In this document: one piece after another, positions 17,705-26,694 of the stretch
How positions within the stretch are numbered: position 1 is the first letter of the stretch
Layout: each line of letters opens with the position of its first letter
From: Ulvibacterium sp.
GTDB taxonomy: Bacteria; Bacteroidota; Bacteroidia; Flavobacteriales; Flavobacteriaceae
Direction of reading: 5' to 3'
Assembly: GCF_028285715.1 (NCBI RefSeq)
Contig: NZ_JANQOO010000010.1
Span: 186,001 to 250,000, forward strand
DNA: 64,000 nucleotides
The notes under the pieces: generated by a model
Seen by the model: the letters and a program-made list of their open reading frames with translations, nothing else
Databases searched by the model: none
What the model was told of the DNA's origin: nothing
Position numbers and translations under genes: made by a program

Positions 17705-18592
17705 TCATAGATTTTCCAATCGCCACTTTATTTCCTTTAGTCGTAACCAATTTTGGTAAAACACCGGTAGGGTAATTACACTTTCTATATATTGAAAAAC
17801 ATAGATGATTAGCGAAAATAGGGCCCCGTATGCCACATTGCCCGCACTTACGGACAGAACTATGGAGAGTACCAAAAACCCCATGAGCACAAGCCATGAA
17901 ATTGAAAAGTTAAACACTTCCAAATCCGATAGTTTAATATTCCATTTCATCATGTTTTTTAGATGGGATGCCAATAATCCTTTATTGTTCGTCGTGATAA
18001 CATTTACCTGCTTCTCAAACTCGTTGTTGTATGCGCTATTTAAATAGGTGGTTCTTTTTCGGGTCAGGAAATAAATGAGAAAAACGAAAAACGTGGCTAC
18101 AAGACCGGTTATAAATACTTGGGTATTTAAACTTGCCAAGATGATGACTACGCCTATCATTGCAATACTATTGGAAATCAACACGGGAAAGGAGTTTTCC
18201 AAAAACTCAACAATCTCATTGATCATGCCCAATCTTGCGGTTTTGACGGAAGATTGGTTTTCTTCTATTTTCAAAAGCGTTTCATTGCCCAACCTTCGGT
18301 ATACCTTTGCATAGATCCTTGAATCGAAAAATCTACGCCCCCCTCCAATCAAGATAATAAGCGTCCCCAATATGCCAAGCTGAACGGCTCCCCAATAACT
18401 TCCCTGAAGTGCATCGTCTATGGCAAAACCGATAAATAAAGGGATTAACAATTCAATGGCGGACTCCATCAAAATCAAGATGAATATGAAGATAAGCTTC
18501 CATTTGAATTCCAAGAGTATGGCCCTAATTGTTGTTTTTTCGGTATCGAGCCTTTTTCTGATCCTTTTCCAGATTTTTTCTTTATCGATCAT
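17705..18592 (-). CDS. Solo ABC transporter six-TM domain protein (ABC_membrane_3 type)
   Basis: A 295-residue membrane protein with six predicted segments arranged like an ABC exporter transmembrane domain: TM1-TM2 around residues 30-90, a long cytoplasmic helix carrying R-L-G-N-E-T-L-L-K-I-E-E-N-Q, then TM3-TM6. There is no nucleotide-binding domain (no Walker A or signature motif), and the protein ends soon after a coupling-helix-like W-L-R-L-K-E-I-K-W-R. This matches the Pfam family of ABC transmembrane regions found without ATPase domains. A partner ATPase is not next to it. Role unknown. It is convergent with the cytochrome operon (60-bp gap) and is followed upstream by a small secreted protein gene on the same strand. 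Confidence 0.78.
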   Translation of the reverse strand: MIDKEKIWKRIRKRLDTEKTTIRAILLEFKWKLIFIFILILMESAIELLIPLFIGFAIDDALQGSYWGAVQLGILGTLIILIGGGRRFFDSRIYAKVYRRLGNETLLKIEENQSSVKTARLGMINEIVEFLENSFPVLISNSIAMIGVVIILASLNTQVFITGLVATFFVFLIYFLTRKRTTYLNSAYNNEFEKQVNVITTNNKGLLASHLKNMMKWNIKLSDLEVFNFSISWLVLMGFLVLSIVLSVSAGNVAYGALFSLIIYVFQYIESVITLPVFYQNWLRLKEIKWRLENL

Positions 18593-18616
18593 GGGCCATC
18601 TATCTTGAAAGGGAAA

Positions 18617-19021
18617 CTATTTCAATCGTTTCCAAGTTTCGTTGTCAGAGTAACCCCAGGCCGAATAGCGTATTCGTAATGTATTGCTATTTTCCAACTT
18701 AAGCGTTGCTTTTACCTCATACTCCTTTCCTTCATAGGTGAACTTATACTTCCCGTTGCCTTCCCTTCCCTTAAATGTTACATCCTTTATGGCCAATGAT
18801 TCATGCTTCTCACCATGTCCCTTATCGTCTTTGATGTAGGTGGTATAACAGTTAAGTTTCCCGTTTTCATTTCTAAATTCATACGTCACATAGGATTTCT
18901 CGTTCTTTTCCTCGTACTCGGCTTCCCATGCCCCAGGTAATGGGTTGTTGTTTTGGGCGTTCATATCCGTAATCGACACCAATACTATCGCCAAAGTGGA
19001 AATTGTTCTTAAAATTCGCAT
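18617..19021 (-). CDS. Small secreted DUF2147-like protein
   Basis: A 134-residue protein from ATG 19021. A longer frame opens at 19123, but the signal peptide (MRILRTISTLAIVLVSITDMNAQ) starts at 19021, so that start is chosen. The mature ~110 residues are beta-rich: P-L-P-G-A-W-E-A-E-Y, Y-V-T-Y-E-F-R-N-E-N-G-K-L, and near the end N-S-N-T-L-R-I-R-Y-S-A-W-G-Y. The layout resembles the small DUF2147/lipocalin-like secreted proteins of Bacteroidota, but I cannot fix the family. It lies 25 bp upstream of the solo ABC membrane gene on the same strand and may be co-transcribed with it. Confidence 0.68.
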   Translation of the reverse strand: MRILRTISTLAIVLVSITDMNAQNNNPLPGAWEAEYEEKNEKSYVTYEFRNENGKLNCYTTYIKDDKGHGEKHESLAIKDVTFKGREGNGKYKFTYEGKEYEVKATLKLENSNTLRIRYSAWGYSDNETWKRLK

Positions 19022-19157
19022 ACTATTTCTTTTTAATTGTGGCCAAAGGTATAGGGGAGGATGTGTAGAAATGCCCTTCCCTATAATACTGAACATAAAA
19101 AAGGTGTCTTGAATCGTAGGCAAGACACTCTTGGGATTCTTTTCGCCGTAAATAGAG

Positions 19158-20270
19158 CTACACTTTGGAAGCCTTTTTAAATTCGGTAGGGGTTTGCGAA
19201 GTCACTTTTTTAAAGGCGGTATAGAATGCTGCCTTACTATTAAAACCAACATCTAGGGATATCGCGAAAATGGTGTCCGGTTTTGGCATAAGCAGTCTCT
19301 TTTTAGCTTCCTCAATGCGAAAGCTATTGATGAAATCCGGAAAGCTCATGCCCGAGTTTTGATTGATCGCCTGTGAAATATGATGCAACGAAGCCCCTAA
19401 TTTTTCTGACAACGTATTCAATTTCAAATCGAAATCCAAGTATAGCTGTTCTTCCTTGACCAAAGTGCCGATTTTGTGAAACAGTTCTGACGAATCCTTT
19501 AAGGAGGACTTGGCATATTTCTTTTGGGTTGCTTCCGGTAAATCCTCAAAATCCCCGGAAAAAGCAAATACGGGAAAATGCATTATGGAATAGGCAAAAA
19601 TAAAAAAGAAAATAGCGATCAATAACGATTCGAACTTCATGGAGACTTGATAGGTATCCAAGGTATAGCCATTGACCAAAAGATTGATGAACAGACCCAA
19701 TTGTAAAATAACAAGTGTAATCAGTATTAATTTGGCCCATTTGTATTTAAGCCTTTCATCCTTGTCCAGGATCATCATAGTTGGAGCCTGCCTGAACCGA
19801 TAAAATGCAAGGAAGAAGAAAGAAATATTGAGCAGACTTACCAAGAGGTACTCCAGGAACAACCATTCATCGTATCCTGAGGATTTTAGGGATGCAAAAA
19901 ATGTATCCATATTCTCGTACTCCAAAAGTGGATAGAAGAAAGACCACCGTAATAGGGTAACGCCAATAACAATGAAGAGCCACTTTTTAAATGCTACAGG
20001 TAGTTTTATCAATAAAGCAATGAAGTAATAGAATAAAAACCCGACTAAATGGTAGAACATGTAGGATATGCCAAAGTACCAATTGTTCCCACTTTCGCTT
20101 AGGGTAACATAATAGTCAAAGGATACGAACGTAAAATAAAACACAAGAGTCGCCAGAACGTAGCGAAGCCTTTTATTCCTCCCCAAACCCGATTTTCGGA
20201 ATACAATGAAAGCAAATAAAAATACCCCCACTGTGAGACTCAACAAGGGTGTAATGTTTAACGCATCCAT
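19158..20270 (-). CDS. AraC-family regulator with N-terminal multi-TM sensor
   Basis: About 370 residues from ATG 20270. A second in-frame ATG at 20297 sits immediately after a terminator hairpin and U tract, so it is less likely. About seven hydrophobic segments fill residues 5-240. The C-terminal AraC domain is clear: first HTH F-D-L-K-L-N-T-L-S-E-K-L-G-A-S-L-H-H, second HTH I-F-A-I-S-L-D-V-G-F-N-S-K-A-A-F-Y-T-A-F-K-K, ending T-P-T-E-F-K-K. It has the same architecture as the regulator at 1419-2495. It lies downstream of the RND operon but is separated from it by the terminator, so it is probably expressed independently. Targets unknown. Confidence 0.86.
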   Translation of the reverse strand: MDALNITPLLSLTVGVFLFAFIVFRKSGLGRNKRLRYVLATLVFYFTFVSFDYYVTLSESGNNWYFGISYMFYHLVGFLFYYFIALLIKLPVAFKKWLFIVIGVTLLRWSFFYPLLEYENMDTFFASLKSSGYDEWLFLEYLLVSLLNISFFFLAFYRFRQAPTMMILDKDERLKYKWAKLILITLVILQLGLFINLLVNGYTLDTYQVSMKFESLLIAIFFFIFAYSIMHFPVFAFSGDFEDLPEATQKKYAKSSLKDSSELFHKIGTLVKEEQLYLDFDLKLNTLSEKLGASLHHISQAINQNSGMSFPDFINSFRIEEAKKRLLMPKPDTIFAISLDVGFNSKAAFYTAFKKVTSQTPTEFKKASKV

Positions 20271-20300
20271 AGGGCAAATGTAGTATTTAATGCCCATAAA

Positions 20301-20324
20301 AAAACGGAGTGATTACTCCGTTTT
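20301..20324 (-). terminator. Strong intrinsic terminator of the RND efflux operon
   Basis: A perfect 10-bp stem (AAAACGGAGT / ACTCCGTTTT) closes a GATT loop. Read on the minus strand the stem runs straight into seven consecutive Ts. It lies about 100 bp past the last gene of the leftward efflux operon and just before the AraC gene. Confidence 0.85.
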
Positions 20325-20422
20325 CCAGTAACAGTTTGCCCATATGTCCTAAATGAGTCGTAGAATTTAGGGTTCAAAGAATGCACTCCACGACACATAT
20401 AATGTTTCCTTGATTTTCTATA

Positions 20423-20668
20423 TCATTGTGCGAAGTATAAAATCACCAACGCATCTATAGCAAGGATCAGTGCCAAAATAAGTACCCAAACCCATAGTCT
20501 TAGATGAAAGTTCTTGGCTATTTTCACTTCCGCCCACCACCAAATGCTGATATACCCGATCCATATCCAAGTGTTCTCAATTTTATGAAGCAGCATAATG
20601 ATCATTCCAATCAAAAAAACGATCATTACCGCAGAGAACTTTGCGATTTCAATTTTTGATGGTTTCAT
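20423..20668 (-). CDS. Small membrane protein in the RND operon
   Basis: An 81-residue protein with three hydrophobic stretches (residues ~13-28, ~33-46 and ~57-80), rich in Trp and Ile. The N-terminus KPSKIEIAKFSAV suggests a short cytoplasmic tail. No family was recognised. Its first 20 bases overlap the 3' end of the RND permease gene, so it is likely translationally coupled and may be a small accessory subunit, but that is inference from position only. It is the last gene before the strong terminator. Confidence 0.7.
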   Translation of the reverse strand: MKPSKIEIAKFSAVMIVFLIGMIIMLLHKIENTWIWIGYISIWWWAEVKIAKNFHLRLWVWVLILALILAIDALVILYFAQ

Positions 20669-23600
20669 TTAACTGCCTTTTTCGCCTTCTACTTCTAATG
20701 ACGTAAAACAAGGAGGGAATCAAATACAGGGTCAATATGGTCGATGTAATCATTCCCCCAATGGTTACGATGCCCATGGGAATTCTATATTCCGCACCTG
20801 CATCCCCCAAACCAATGGCATTGGGCAACATTCCAAATATTATGGCTACCGTCGTCATAATAACAGCCTTCATTTTGGTCTTCCCGGAAAGGATGGTAGC
20901 ACTGTGAATGTCCATTTTCTTCTTGCGCATTAACTGTTCGGTATAGTCATGGATTAAAATATCGTCATTGACGACTAGGCCAAGCAAGGTGATGATGGCC
21001 ATCAAGGACATGATATTCATAGTGGTCCCCGCAAAATACATGATTACAAAAACCCCAATCAAGGCCATGGGTACGGTAGTGAATATGACCAAGGGTTGCC
21101 ATAGGCTTTCCATAAGCGAGGCCAAAAGCATATACATTAACAACAACGCCAATAAAAATGTTATGGTCATATCGGCTACCGTATTGTCCAATTCCTCTAC
21201 GTTTCCGCTCCATTGGAAATCAACACCCGAAGGGAGACTAATTTCTTCAAGTTTTGAATCAATGACGGCCCTTACATCCCCCAATATATAGCCGGGTGCC
21301 AAGGTTGCACTAAACTCGGAAGTCTTTGACTTTTCCTTGTGAAGGATTTGGGCGGGGGCAGTTTCATAGGACACTTCGGCCAGCTGGCCTACGGTATACA
21401 TCCCCGTTGGTGTATGTACCGGGAGTTGCTCGATGTCGGTTACCGAATTGGCTTGGGAAACCGGAACCTTGATGTTTATGTTGTACTCCACATCATTTTC
21501 ACTCATTACCGTTGCTTTGATTCCGGTAATGGCACTACGAATGACCAGTGCCAGTTCATTGACCGAGATTCCCAATTCGGCCAACAAACGCTTCTTGGGT
21601 TTAAACTGGAGTAAAGGTGGCCCATTTCGCAAACTCGATTCGAAAGAAATCAAGCCCTCCACATCCTTCAAAAGATTCATGACCTGATCATTTGCCTCGG
21701 ATAGTTTCGCGGCATCGTTGGATTTTAAGGAAAATCCCAAATCCCCACTTTCCTCGGAATTCACGGTGGCCACTACAGGTTTAATTTCTGGAATCCCCTT
21801 GAGTTCATTTAATAGTTTCTCCCCAATTTGAGCGTTGGACAGTTCCCGATCCACACTCTTGTTAAGTTTCAATGAAATATTGGTATAATTGGAACCGGTG
21901 GTAAAGGAGTTTTTACTGCCCAACATACTGAGTACCGCTTTTACTTCCGGGTATGCGGTAATCTTTTGTTCCACCAGTTTTGTCAACTCCCTATTTTTCT
22001 CGATCGAGGTGCCCGGTTGCATTTCTAGCTCCACGAACAAATCCCCATTGTCGGATTCCGGTTCAAATTCAAACCCGATTTCCCCCAATAGACCCATACT
22101 CATGATAAAGAAAAAGAACATTACGGCAAACAGGATGATGGGGTTGCGTTTCTTGGACATCAACCTTCTTAAGGATCTTTCGTAAACCTCCTGAAGTTTT
22201 TCAAATGAAGTAATGATCCAGTTTGAAAATTTGGAGGGTTTTGGATTGTTCTTCAATAAAATCGATGCAAGCATCGGGGTCAAGGTAATGGAGACCAGAA
22301 GCGAAAAAATGGTCGCGAATGAAATGGTCAAGGCATATTCCCTAAAGAATGCACCGACTATGGAATTCATGGAAGCAATCGGTAAGAACACCACCAAGTT
22401 GGTTCCCGTAGAGGCCAATACCGCTGTAAAAACTTCCTGTGTACCGGTAACACAGGCCTCTTTTATGGGCAAGCCCTCTTTTTTGAGGCGAAGAATATTT
22501 TCCAAAACCACTATGGAGTTGGAAACCAGGGCCCCAATGGCCACGGCAAAGCTCATCAATGACAACATATTGAGCGACCCATCAAAAAGCCGCATGGCCA
22601 AAAAATTAATGATAAGCGATACGGGAATGGAGATGCTTACAATTATGGTGGCCTTAATGTTGTTTACGAATAGGAATAAAATCAATCCAGTAATCACAAT
22701 ACCCAGAATAACGTTGATCATGGCATCGTTTACCGAGCTTTCAATATATTCCGAGGAGTCAAATGGCAAACTCAAGGTAACCCCTTTGGGCAGGTTCCTT
22801 TGAATTTCAGGTACCAGTTCCTTTACCGCCTTGGCTATGGCCACCGCATTTGCCGTACTGCTCTTCTGTACGCCTATCCCCACAATATTGTTGAGCTCCC
22901 TTTTTTCGATACCATCGTAAAAAAAGGCATCGCTTTTTGCAATCTCGAAAGTATCCTTAACGTTGGCAAAATCGGTCAGTTTCTTTTCGCCATAAGGAGT
23001 TGAAACAAAGGTGCTCTCGACGGATTCAACAGAATTATACTTGCTTCCGGTTTTTACTATGGATTCCCGATCTTCACTTACGATATCGCCGCCGGACATA
23101 TCCACATTATTCTCCTTTAGCTGTGTAGCAACCTCCGTAATGTTCATACCTAGGTCGTAGAGGTTTTTTTTATCGACCTCTACATGAATTTCACGTAATT
23201 TACCACCGTTAAACTCAATTTTGGTAACCCCGTCGATACGTGAAATCTTGTCCTTGATTTCCCGTCTGGATAGTTGATAGAGTTCGTTGGCATCCACATT
23301 TCCGGTAATGATCAGATCCACCACGGAACCACTATTCATACTAAAAGGGGCCAATAAAGGTTTAGATCGTTTGCGAACAAACGGAAGTTTGGCCTCTTTG
23401 GGTAAAAAAGAAACTACCAGGTCTATCTTGTTTCGAAGTTCGGCCATGGCCTTATCCTGGTCTTTATCCAATTCAAATTGAACAATGATCATGGACATAT
23501 TGGGCATGGAATAGGACTGCATAAGTTTTAATCCATTGATCGTGGCCACTTCCTTTTCCAGCAGATTGGTAATCTCGGTTTCCACTTCACCAGGGGTTGC

Positions 23601-23759
23601 TCCGGGATAGTCGGTTATAATCGCCATGGCGGGAAGATTAACCTCGGGCATAAGATTAACCGGCAACTTTACATAAGACATAAATCCAAATAGTAATAAT
23701 GCCAAAAAGACCATTGAGGTGGTTACCGGTCTGGATACTGCAAAATTGGTGACTTGCAT
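20649..23759 (-). CDS. RND efflux transporter, inner membrane permease
   Basis: A 1036-residue protein with the full RND plan: TM1 (~12-30), a large porter loop, TM2-TM6 (~345-505), TM7 (~540), a second porter loop, and TM8-TM12 (~865-1020). The length equals AcrB-type pumps. The usual proton-relay acidic pair of TM4 is missing: the motif reads G-A-L-V-S413-N414-S-I-V-V-L-E-N. In TM10 the usual Lys/Asn position reads G-L-V-V-N931-D932-D933-I-L-I, so acidic residues occur there instead. This is either a re-wired proton path or a different coupling subfamily. It forms a tripartite pump with the adaptor (12 bp away) and TolC-like genes upstream. Confidence 0.93.
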   Translation of the reverse strand: MQVTNFAVSRPVTTSMVFLALLLFGFMSYVKLPVNLMPEVNLPAMAIITDYPGATPGEVETEITNLLEKEVATINGLKLMQSYSMPNMSMIIVQFELDKDQDKAMAELRNKIDLVVSFLPKEAKLPFVRKRSKPLLAPFSMNSGSVVDLIITGNVDANELYQLSRREIKDKISRIDGVTKIEFNGGKLREIHVEVDKKNLYDLGMNITEVATQLKENNVDMSGGDIVSEDRESIVKTGSKYNSVESVESTFVSTPYGEKKLTDFANVKDTFEIAKSDAFFYDGIEKRELNNIVGIGVQKSSTANAVAIAKAVKELVPEIQRNLPKGVTLSLPFDSSEYIESSVNDAMINVILGIVITGLILFLFVNNIKATIIVSISIPVSLIINFLAMRLFDGSLNMLSLMSFAVAIGALVSNSIVVLENILRLKKEGLPIKEACVTGTQEVFTAVLASTGTNLVVFLPIASMNSIVGAFFREYALTISFATIFSLLVSITLTPMLASILLKNNPKPSKFSNWIITSFEKLQEVYERSLRRLMSKKRNPIILFAVMFFFFIMSMGLLGEIGFEFEPESDNGDLFVELEMQPGTSIEKNRELTKLVEQKITAYPEVKAVLSMLGSKNSFTTGSNYTNISLKLNKSVDRELSNAQIGEKLLNELKGIPEIKPVVATVNSEESGDLGFSLKSNDAAKLSEANDQVMNLLKDVEGLISFESSLRNGPPLLQFKPKKRLLAELGISVNELALVIRSAITGIKATVMSENDVEYNINIKVPVSQANSVTDIEQLPVHTPTGMYTVGQLAEVSYETAPAQILHKEKSKTSEFSATLAPGYILGDVRAVIDSKLEEISLPSGVDFQWSGNVEELDNTVADMTITFLLALLLMYMLLASLMESLWQPLVIFTTVPMALIGVFVIMYFAGTTMNIMSLMAIITLLGLVVNDDILIHDYTEQLMRKKKMDIHSATILSGKTKMKAVIMTTVAIIFGMLPNAIGLGDAGAEYRIPMGIVTIGGMITSTILTLYLIPSLFYVIRSRRRKRQLNETIKN

Positions 23760-23770
23760 AGTGTTATTGT

Positions 23771-24784
23771 TTATTGAATCTCTAAAACGGGGCTATTCCT
23801 TTCCATTTTGTCTGAACCAGCGGTAATCAGACGTTGTCCTACCCTTAGCCCCTTGATTATCTGTACGGAAGTTTCATTTCGCTGTCCTACTTTTACATCC
23901 TTCTCGACAGCACTACCATCCTCTATGAGGAACACATAATTTCTGCTTCCGATTTGTTTTAGGGATTCTACAGGAATCCAAATACCCGATAATGATTCCC
24001 TGATCTCTACCTGGATCTCTACATGGCTCCCTGTATACTGAACCCCCTCGTTCCTAAAAGAGGCGGTAACCCGAAAGGCCTTTCGTTTGGGATCCATTTG
24101 TATGGATCTTTCCGTAATCTTTCCTTTGATCCTTTTATCAGGGAGCATCAAAAAGGTAGTCGCTCCTATCTCTACTTGGGCTATGTCCTCCGGTGTTACA
24201 TAAAAAATGGTTTCCATAGTAGCCGTTTCCGCTATACTAAACAGGGGTTGTCCCATGCTCACTTCCTCACCCATTTTAATCGGCACCTGTGTGATAATTC
24301 CCGAAAAAGGTGCGCGGACCGTGTTCGCATTTTGTAGTTGCTGGGTCGTCTTGACCTGAACATCCAGTTGGGTCTTATACGCGTCAACGGAAACCCTGGA
24401 AACGGCACCGGCTTTGAACAATTCTTGTTGCCTGGCATAGTCTTCGGCGGTTCTATTCTGTTCGATCCTTGCCTGATCGATCTGCAATTGGTAATTCAAG
24501 GGCGGGTATTTAGCGATGATTTCCCCACGCCGTACTTTTTGACCAGGCTGGGCGTTAAGTGTGGTCACTATTCCGGATTGTTGTGCAACAAAACTGGCCG
24601 ATTTGGAAAACCGCAGTTCCCCATAATATAGCTTCCTTTCCGTATAAGGCGCTTCTTTTACGGTAATGGCCTTTACATTGATCGGTTCTTTCTTGGTGGA
24701 TTCCTGTTGGATTTCCGGCCAATAACATGCCCCCAAAAGGGAACTTGAAATAACCACTATCACTAAATGCTTTACTATTTTCAT
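23771..24784 (-). CDS. RND periplasmic adaptor (membrane fusion protein), lipoprotein
   Basis: A 337-residue lipoprotein (L-L-G-A-C, Cys20). It has the standard adaptor order: a lipoyl half-motif (A-Q-Q-S-G-I-V-T-T-L-N-A-Q-P-G-Q-K-V-R-R-G near residues 66-87), a short helical hairpin (~95-140), the second lipoyl half (V-R-A-P-F-S-G-I-I-T-Q-V-P-I-K-M-G), a beta-barrel, and a membrane-proximal domain. It links the RND pump to the outer membrane channel. It lies 36 bp after the TolC-like gene and 11 bp before the RND gene in one operon. The substrate is unknown; nothing indicates heavy-metal specificity. Confidence 0.92.
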   Translation of the reverse strand: MKIVKHLVIVVISSSLLGACYWPEIQQESTKKEPINVKAITVKEAPYTERKLYYGELRFSKSASFVAQQSGIVTTLNAQPGQKVRRGEIIAKYPPLNYQLQIDQARIEQNRTAEDYARQQELFKAGAVSRVSVDAYKTQLDVQVKTTQQLQNANTVRAPFSGIITQVPIKMGEEVSMGQPLFSIAETATMETIFYVTPEDIAQVEIGATTFLMLPDKRIKGKITERSIQMDPKRKAFRVTASFRNEGVQYTGSHVEIQVEIRESLSGIWIPVESLKQIGSRNYVFLIEDGSAVEKDVKVGQRNETSVQIIKGLRVGQRLITAGSDKMERNSPVLEIQ

Positions 24785-24820
24785 GTGTTTGTTTTTAGTG
24801 TTTTTCCAGGGTCTAACCGC

Positions 24821-26134
24821 TCAATTTTTTTGACCCGTTATTCGCAAAATTTGAAGGTGCGCCAGATGTAAATCGAGGTATGCATTGAGCAATTCCAGTC
24901 GGGACTGTGTGAGCCGTAACCGACTTTCTTTAAATTCAATGGTAGTGACGACACCCAGGCTCAATTGCTTTTTAAAAATTTCTATTTCATTTTCGTTCAA
25001 AAGAATGGTTTCCCTATACGTTTCAATATTGGCCATGGCATTGTTATAGGTATTCTCGGCCGTCTTGAGTTGGTTGAACAAGTCCCGCTTGGTTTTGGTA
25101 AGATTGAGTTCCGCCGTTTCCCTCTCAAGGGTAGCCTTGGCGATTTTGGCCTTGTTGCTCCCTCCAGAGAGAATGGGCATGCTAACGCCCAGCTGAAAAA
25201 AGAACAAATTGTTTTCGTTATCGCTAAAATTAAAGTTGTTCGCCTGGGCATCGAAGTTATAGCCAGCAGTCAGATTTAACTTTGGGTACCAAAATTTCCT
25301 TTTGAGATTGATTTGCCTATCCGCAATTTCCACCTCTTTTTTTAAGGTTTTGAGTTGTGGTTGTTCCTCTAGGTTTGCCTCGTTGGTATATATGGGATTG
25401 TTTAGTCCTAGGGTTTCGAGGTCATCGGTTAGCATTATATCCTCCTTCATGGAAATATTGGCCAGTACCTTAAGTTCGTTCATCAACTTTCCCAATTGAT
25501 TTTTGGCATTCTCAAGGGAAGGGAGTGTTTTTTTATAAAATATTTCGGCTTGTTGTACCTGCAAATCACTAACGGTACCCTTGCTATGCAGTTTCCGTAT
25601 CTGGGCCAACTGGTCTTTTGCCAAGTTTGAATTTTCAGCAAGTACCGCCACACTTGCCTTGGTAAAAAGGGCCTGCCAATACAGCGATGAAGCCTGGGCG
25701 ACAAGTTCATTGGAGAGATAGGCATTGTTTAAAACGCTGATTTCCTCGGCAAGCCTTGCAATCCGGACAGCAGGAAAAACCGCAGCATCAAAAATGGTCT
25801 GGTTCAAGGCTGCATTGGCATTAACACTGTTGTTAAAGTTGGTTCTCAACCGGGTTATGCTTCCGTCAAAATCATTGATAAAGAGAAAATTTCTATTGAA
25901 GTCCCGCTGATAAAACCCATTAAGCCGCACATCCGGCAATAAGGCGGATTTGGCAATTTTGGTTTCCTCCTTTGAAATGAGAACTTGCCTTTCACTTTGC
26001 TTTAAATCGATATTGTTCTTTTTGACCATATCGATATATGTTTTCAGATCCATCTCCTGGGAATACGATAGGGTATGGATCAAGAAAACTATACAAGAGA
26101 GTATCCCAGTGAAGGAGCGAAAGTTATACTTCAT
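24821..26134 (-). CDS. TolC-family outer membrane efflux protein
   Basis: A 437-residue outer membrane channel subunit with a Sec signal peptide (~1-25, ending at an S-Y-S-Q site). Two OEP repeats of long coiled-coil helices are visible: residues ~35-230 (D-L-K-Q-S-E-R-Q-V-L-I-S-K-E-E) and ~250-430 (E-V-E-I-A-D-R-Q-I-N-L-K, then L-R-L-T-Q-S-R-L-E-L-L-N-A-Y-L-D). The length fits the TolC/CusC class. It is the first gene of the efflux operon (TolC-like, adaptor, RND, small membrane protein). A -7-like TACTTTTG sits at 26182-26189 on the minus strand, about 48 bp before the start, though I see no clear -33 TTG with it. Confidence 0.92.
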   Translation of the reverse strand: MKYNFRSFTGILSCIVFLIHTLSYSQEMDLKTYIDMVKKNNIDLKQSERQVLISKEETKIAKSALLPDVRLNGFYQRDFNRNFLFINDFDGSITRLRTNFNNSVNANAALNQTIFDAAVFPAVRIARLAEEISVLNNAYLSNELVAQASSLYWQALFTKASVAVLAENSNLAKDQLAQIRKLHSKGTVSDLQVQQAEIFYKKTLPSLENAKNQLGKLMNELKVLANISMKEDIMLTDDLETLGLNNPIYTNEANLEEQPQLKTLKKEVEIADRQINLKRKFWYPKLNLTAGYNFDAQANNFNFSDNENNLFFFQLGVSMPILSGGSNKAKIAKATLERETAELNLTKTKRDLFNQLKTAENTYNNAMANIETYRETILLNENEIEIFKKQLSLGVVTTIEFKESRLRLTQSRLELLNAYLDLHLAHLQILRITGQKN

Positions 26135-26343
26135 TTGCTTCGTTGTTTCGTGGTAAAAAGGGTTGCCCCTCTTTTTCGAAGCAAAAGTAGAACCGCGCTA
26201 TATCCTAAAAGACTTGCCCTATAAATCAGGACATATTTTTTTAGTATCGAATTATAGGGAACAGCATATTGAACCCTCTAAAGGATTTTTTGTTCCTCAA
26301 ATTCAGAACAAAAAATGCACATTGAAAAAGTAGCGCCGTAAAA

Positions 26344-26411
26344 AGTGGTTTCGGGATAATGGGAAAATAGATGTTGACATATCCCATAAAAGGTGTATTG
26401 TCGAAACCACT
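26344..26411. repeat. Imperfect inverted repeat / candidate structured element
   Basis: Outer arms AGTGGTTTCG (26344-26353) and CGAAACCACT (26402-26411) are exactly complementary over 10 bp. Inside them ATGGGA (26359-26364) pairs with TCCCAT (26382-26387). An alternative inner pairing, GGGATA (26353-26358) with TATCCC (26380-26385), competes with it. Neither strand shows a strong T tract, so it is not a convincing terminator. Confidence 0.5.
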
Positions 26412-26597
26412 AAAAAAGACCAGAAATAGGACTTTCCATTAAAATGGGTATTGATTTTGCTTTTTTGTCCTGTAAGTCCGCCTTTTTATAGGATTCTAGA
26501 GTAATTAACGTTTTACCTATTCCGATTTCGAGGTAACCAATTTCAACTAATTGAATAATCTACTCCACAATGAGAAATTGAAAAACTAAACCCATTT

Positions 26598-26626
26598 GAA
26601 ACCTAATTTTAAAATCAGTAGTCTTA
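26598..26626 (+). promoter_or_regulatory. ECF-sigma-type promoter of the protease gene
   Basis: GAAACC (26598-26603), a 17-bp spacer and GTCTTA (26621-26626) reproduce the element at 27557-27585 with identical spacing and high identity through the spacer. The GAAAC-type -35 and GTC-type -10 boxes are typical of ECF sigma promoters rather than the housekeeping consensus. The leader to the ATG at 26695 would be about 60 nt. Confidence 0.7.
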
Positions 26627-26694
26627 TACTTTAGATAGGGGATTGATGAAGTTTCAATCCTCATTGCAAATCATTCATCTATAAAACAGAAAGT

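Larger units (their letters stand above)
26135..26694. other. 560-bp intergenic region between divergent efflux operon and protease
   Basis: No credible gene on either strand. It holds a probable -7 box for the leftward efflux operon (26182-26189), a 68-nt imperfect inverted repeat (26344-26411) and the ECF-type promoter of the protease (26598-26626). The rest is AT-rich without recognisable features. Confidence 0.7.

Noticed and set aside
19022-19123. Longer start for the small secreted protein
   Set aside because: It would place 34 unrelated residues before a clear Sec signal peptide.
26344-26411. Intrinsic terminator of the efflux operon or protease gene
   Set aside because: The stem is interrupted by large internal loops, lacks a strong T tract, and lies upstream of both flanking genes.
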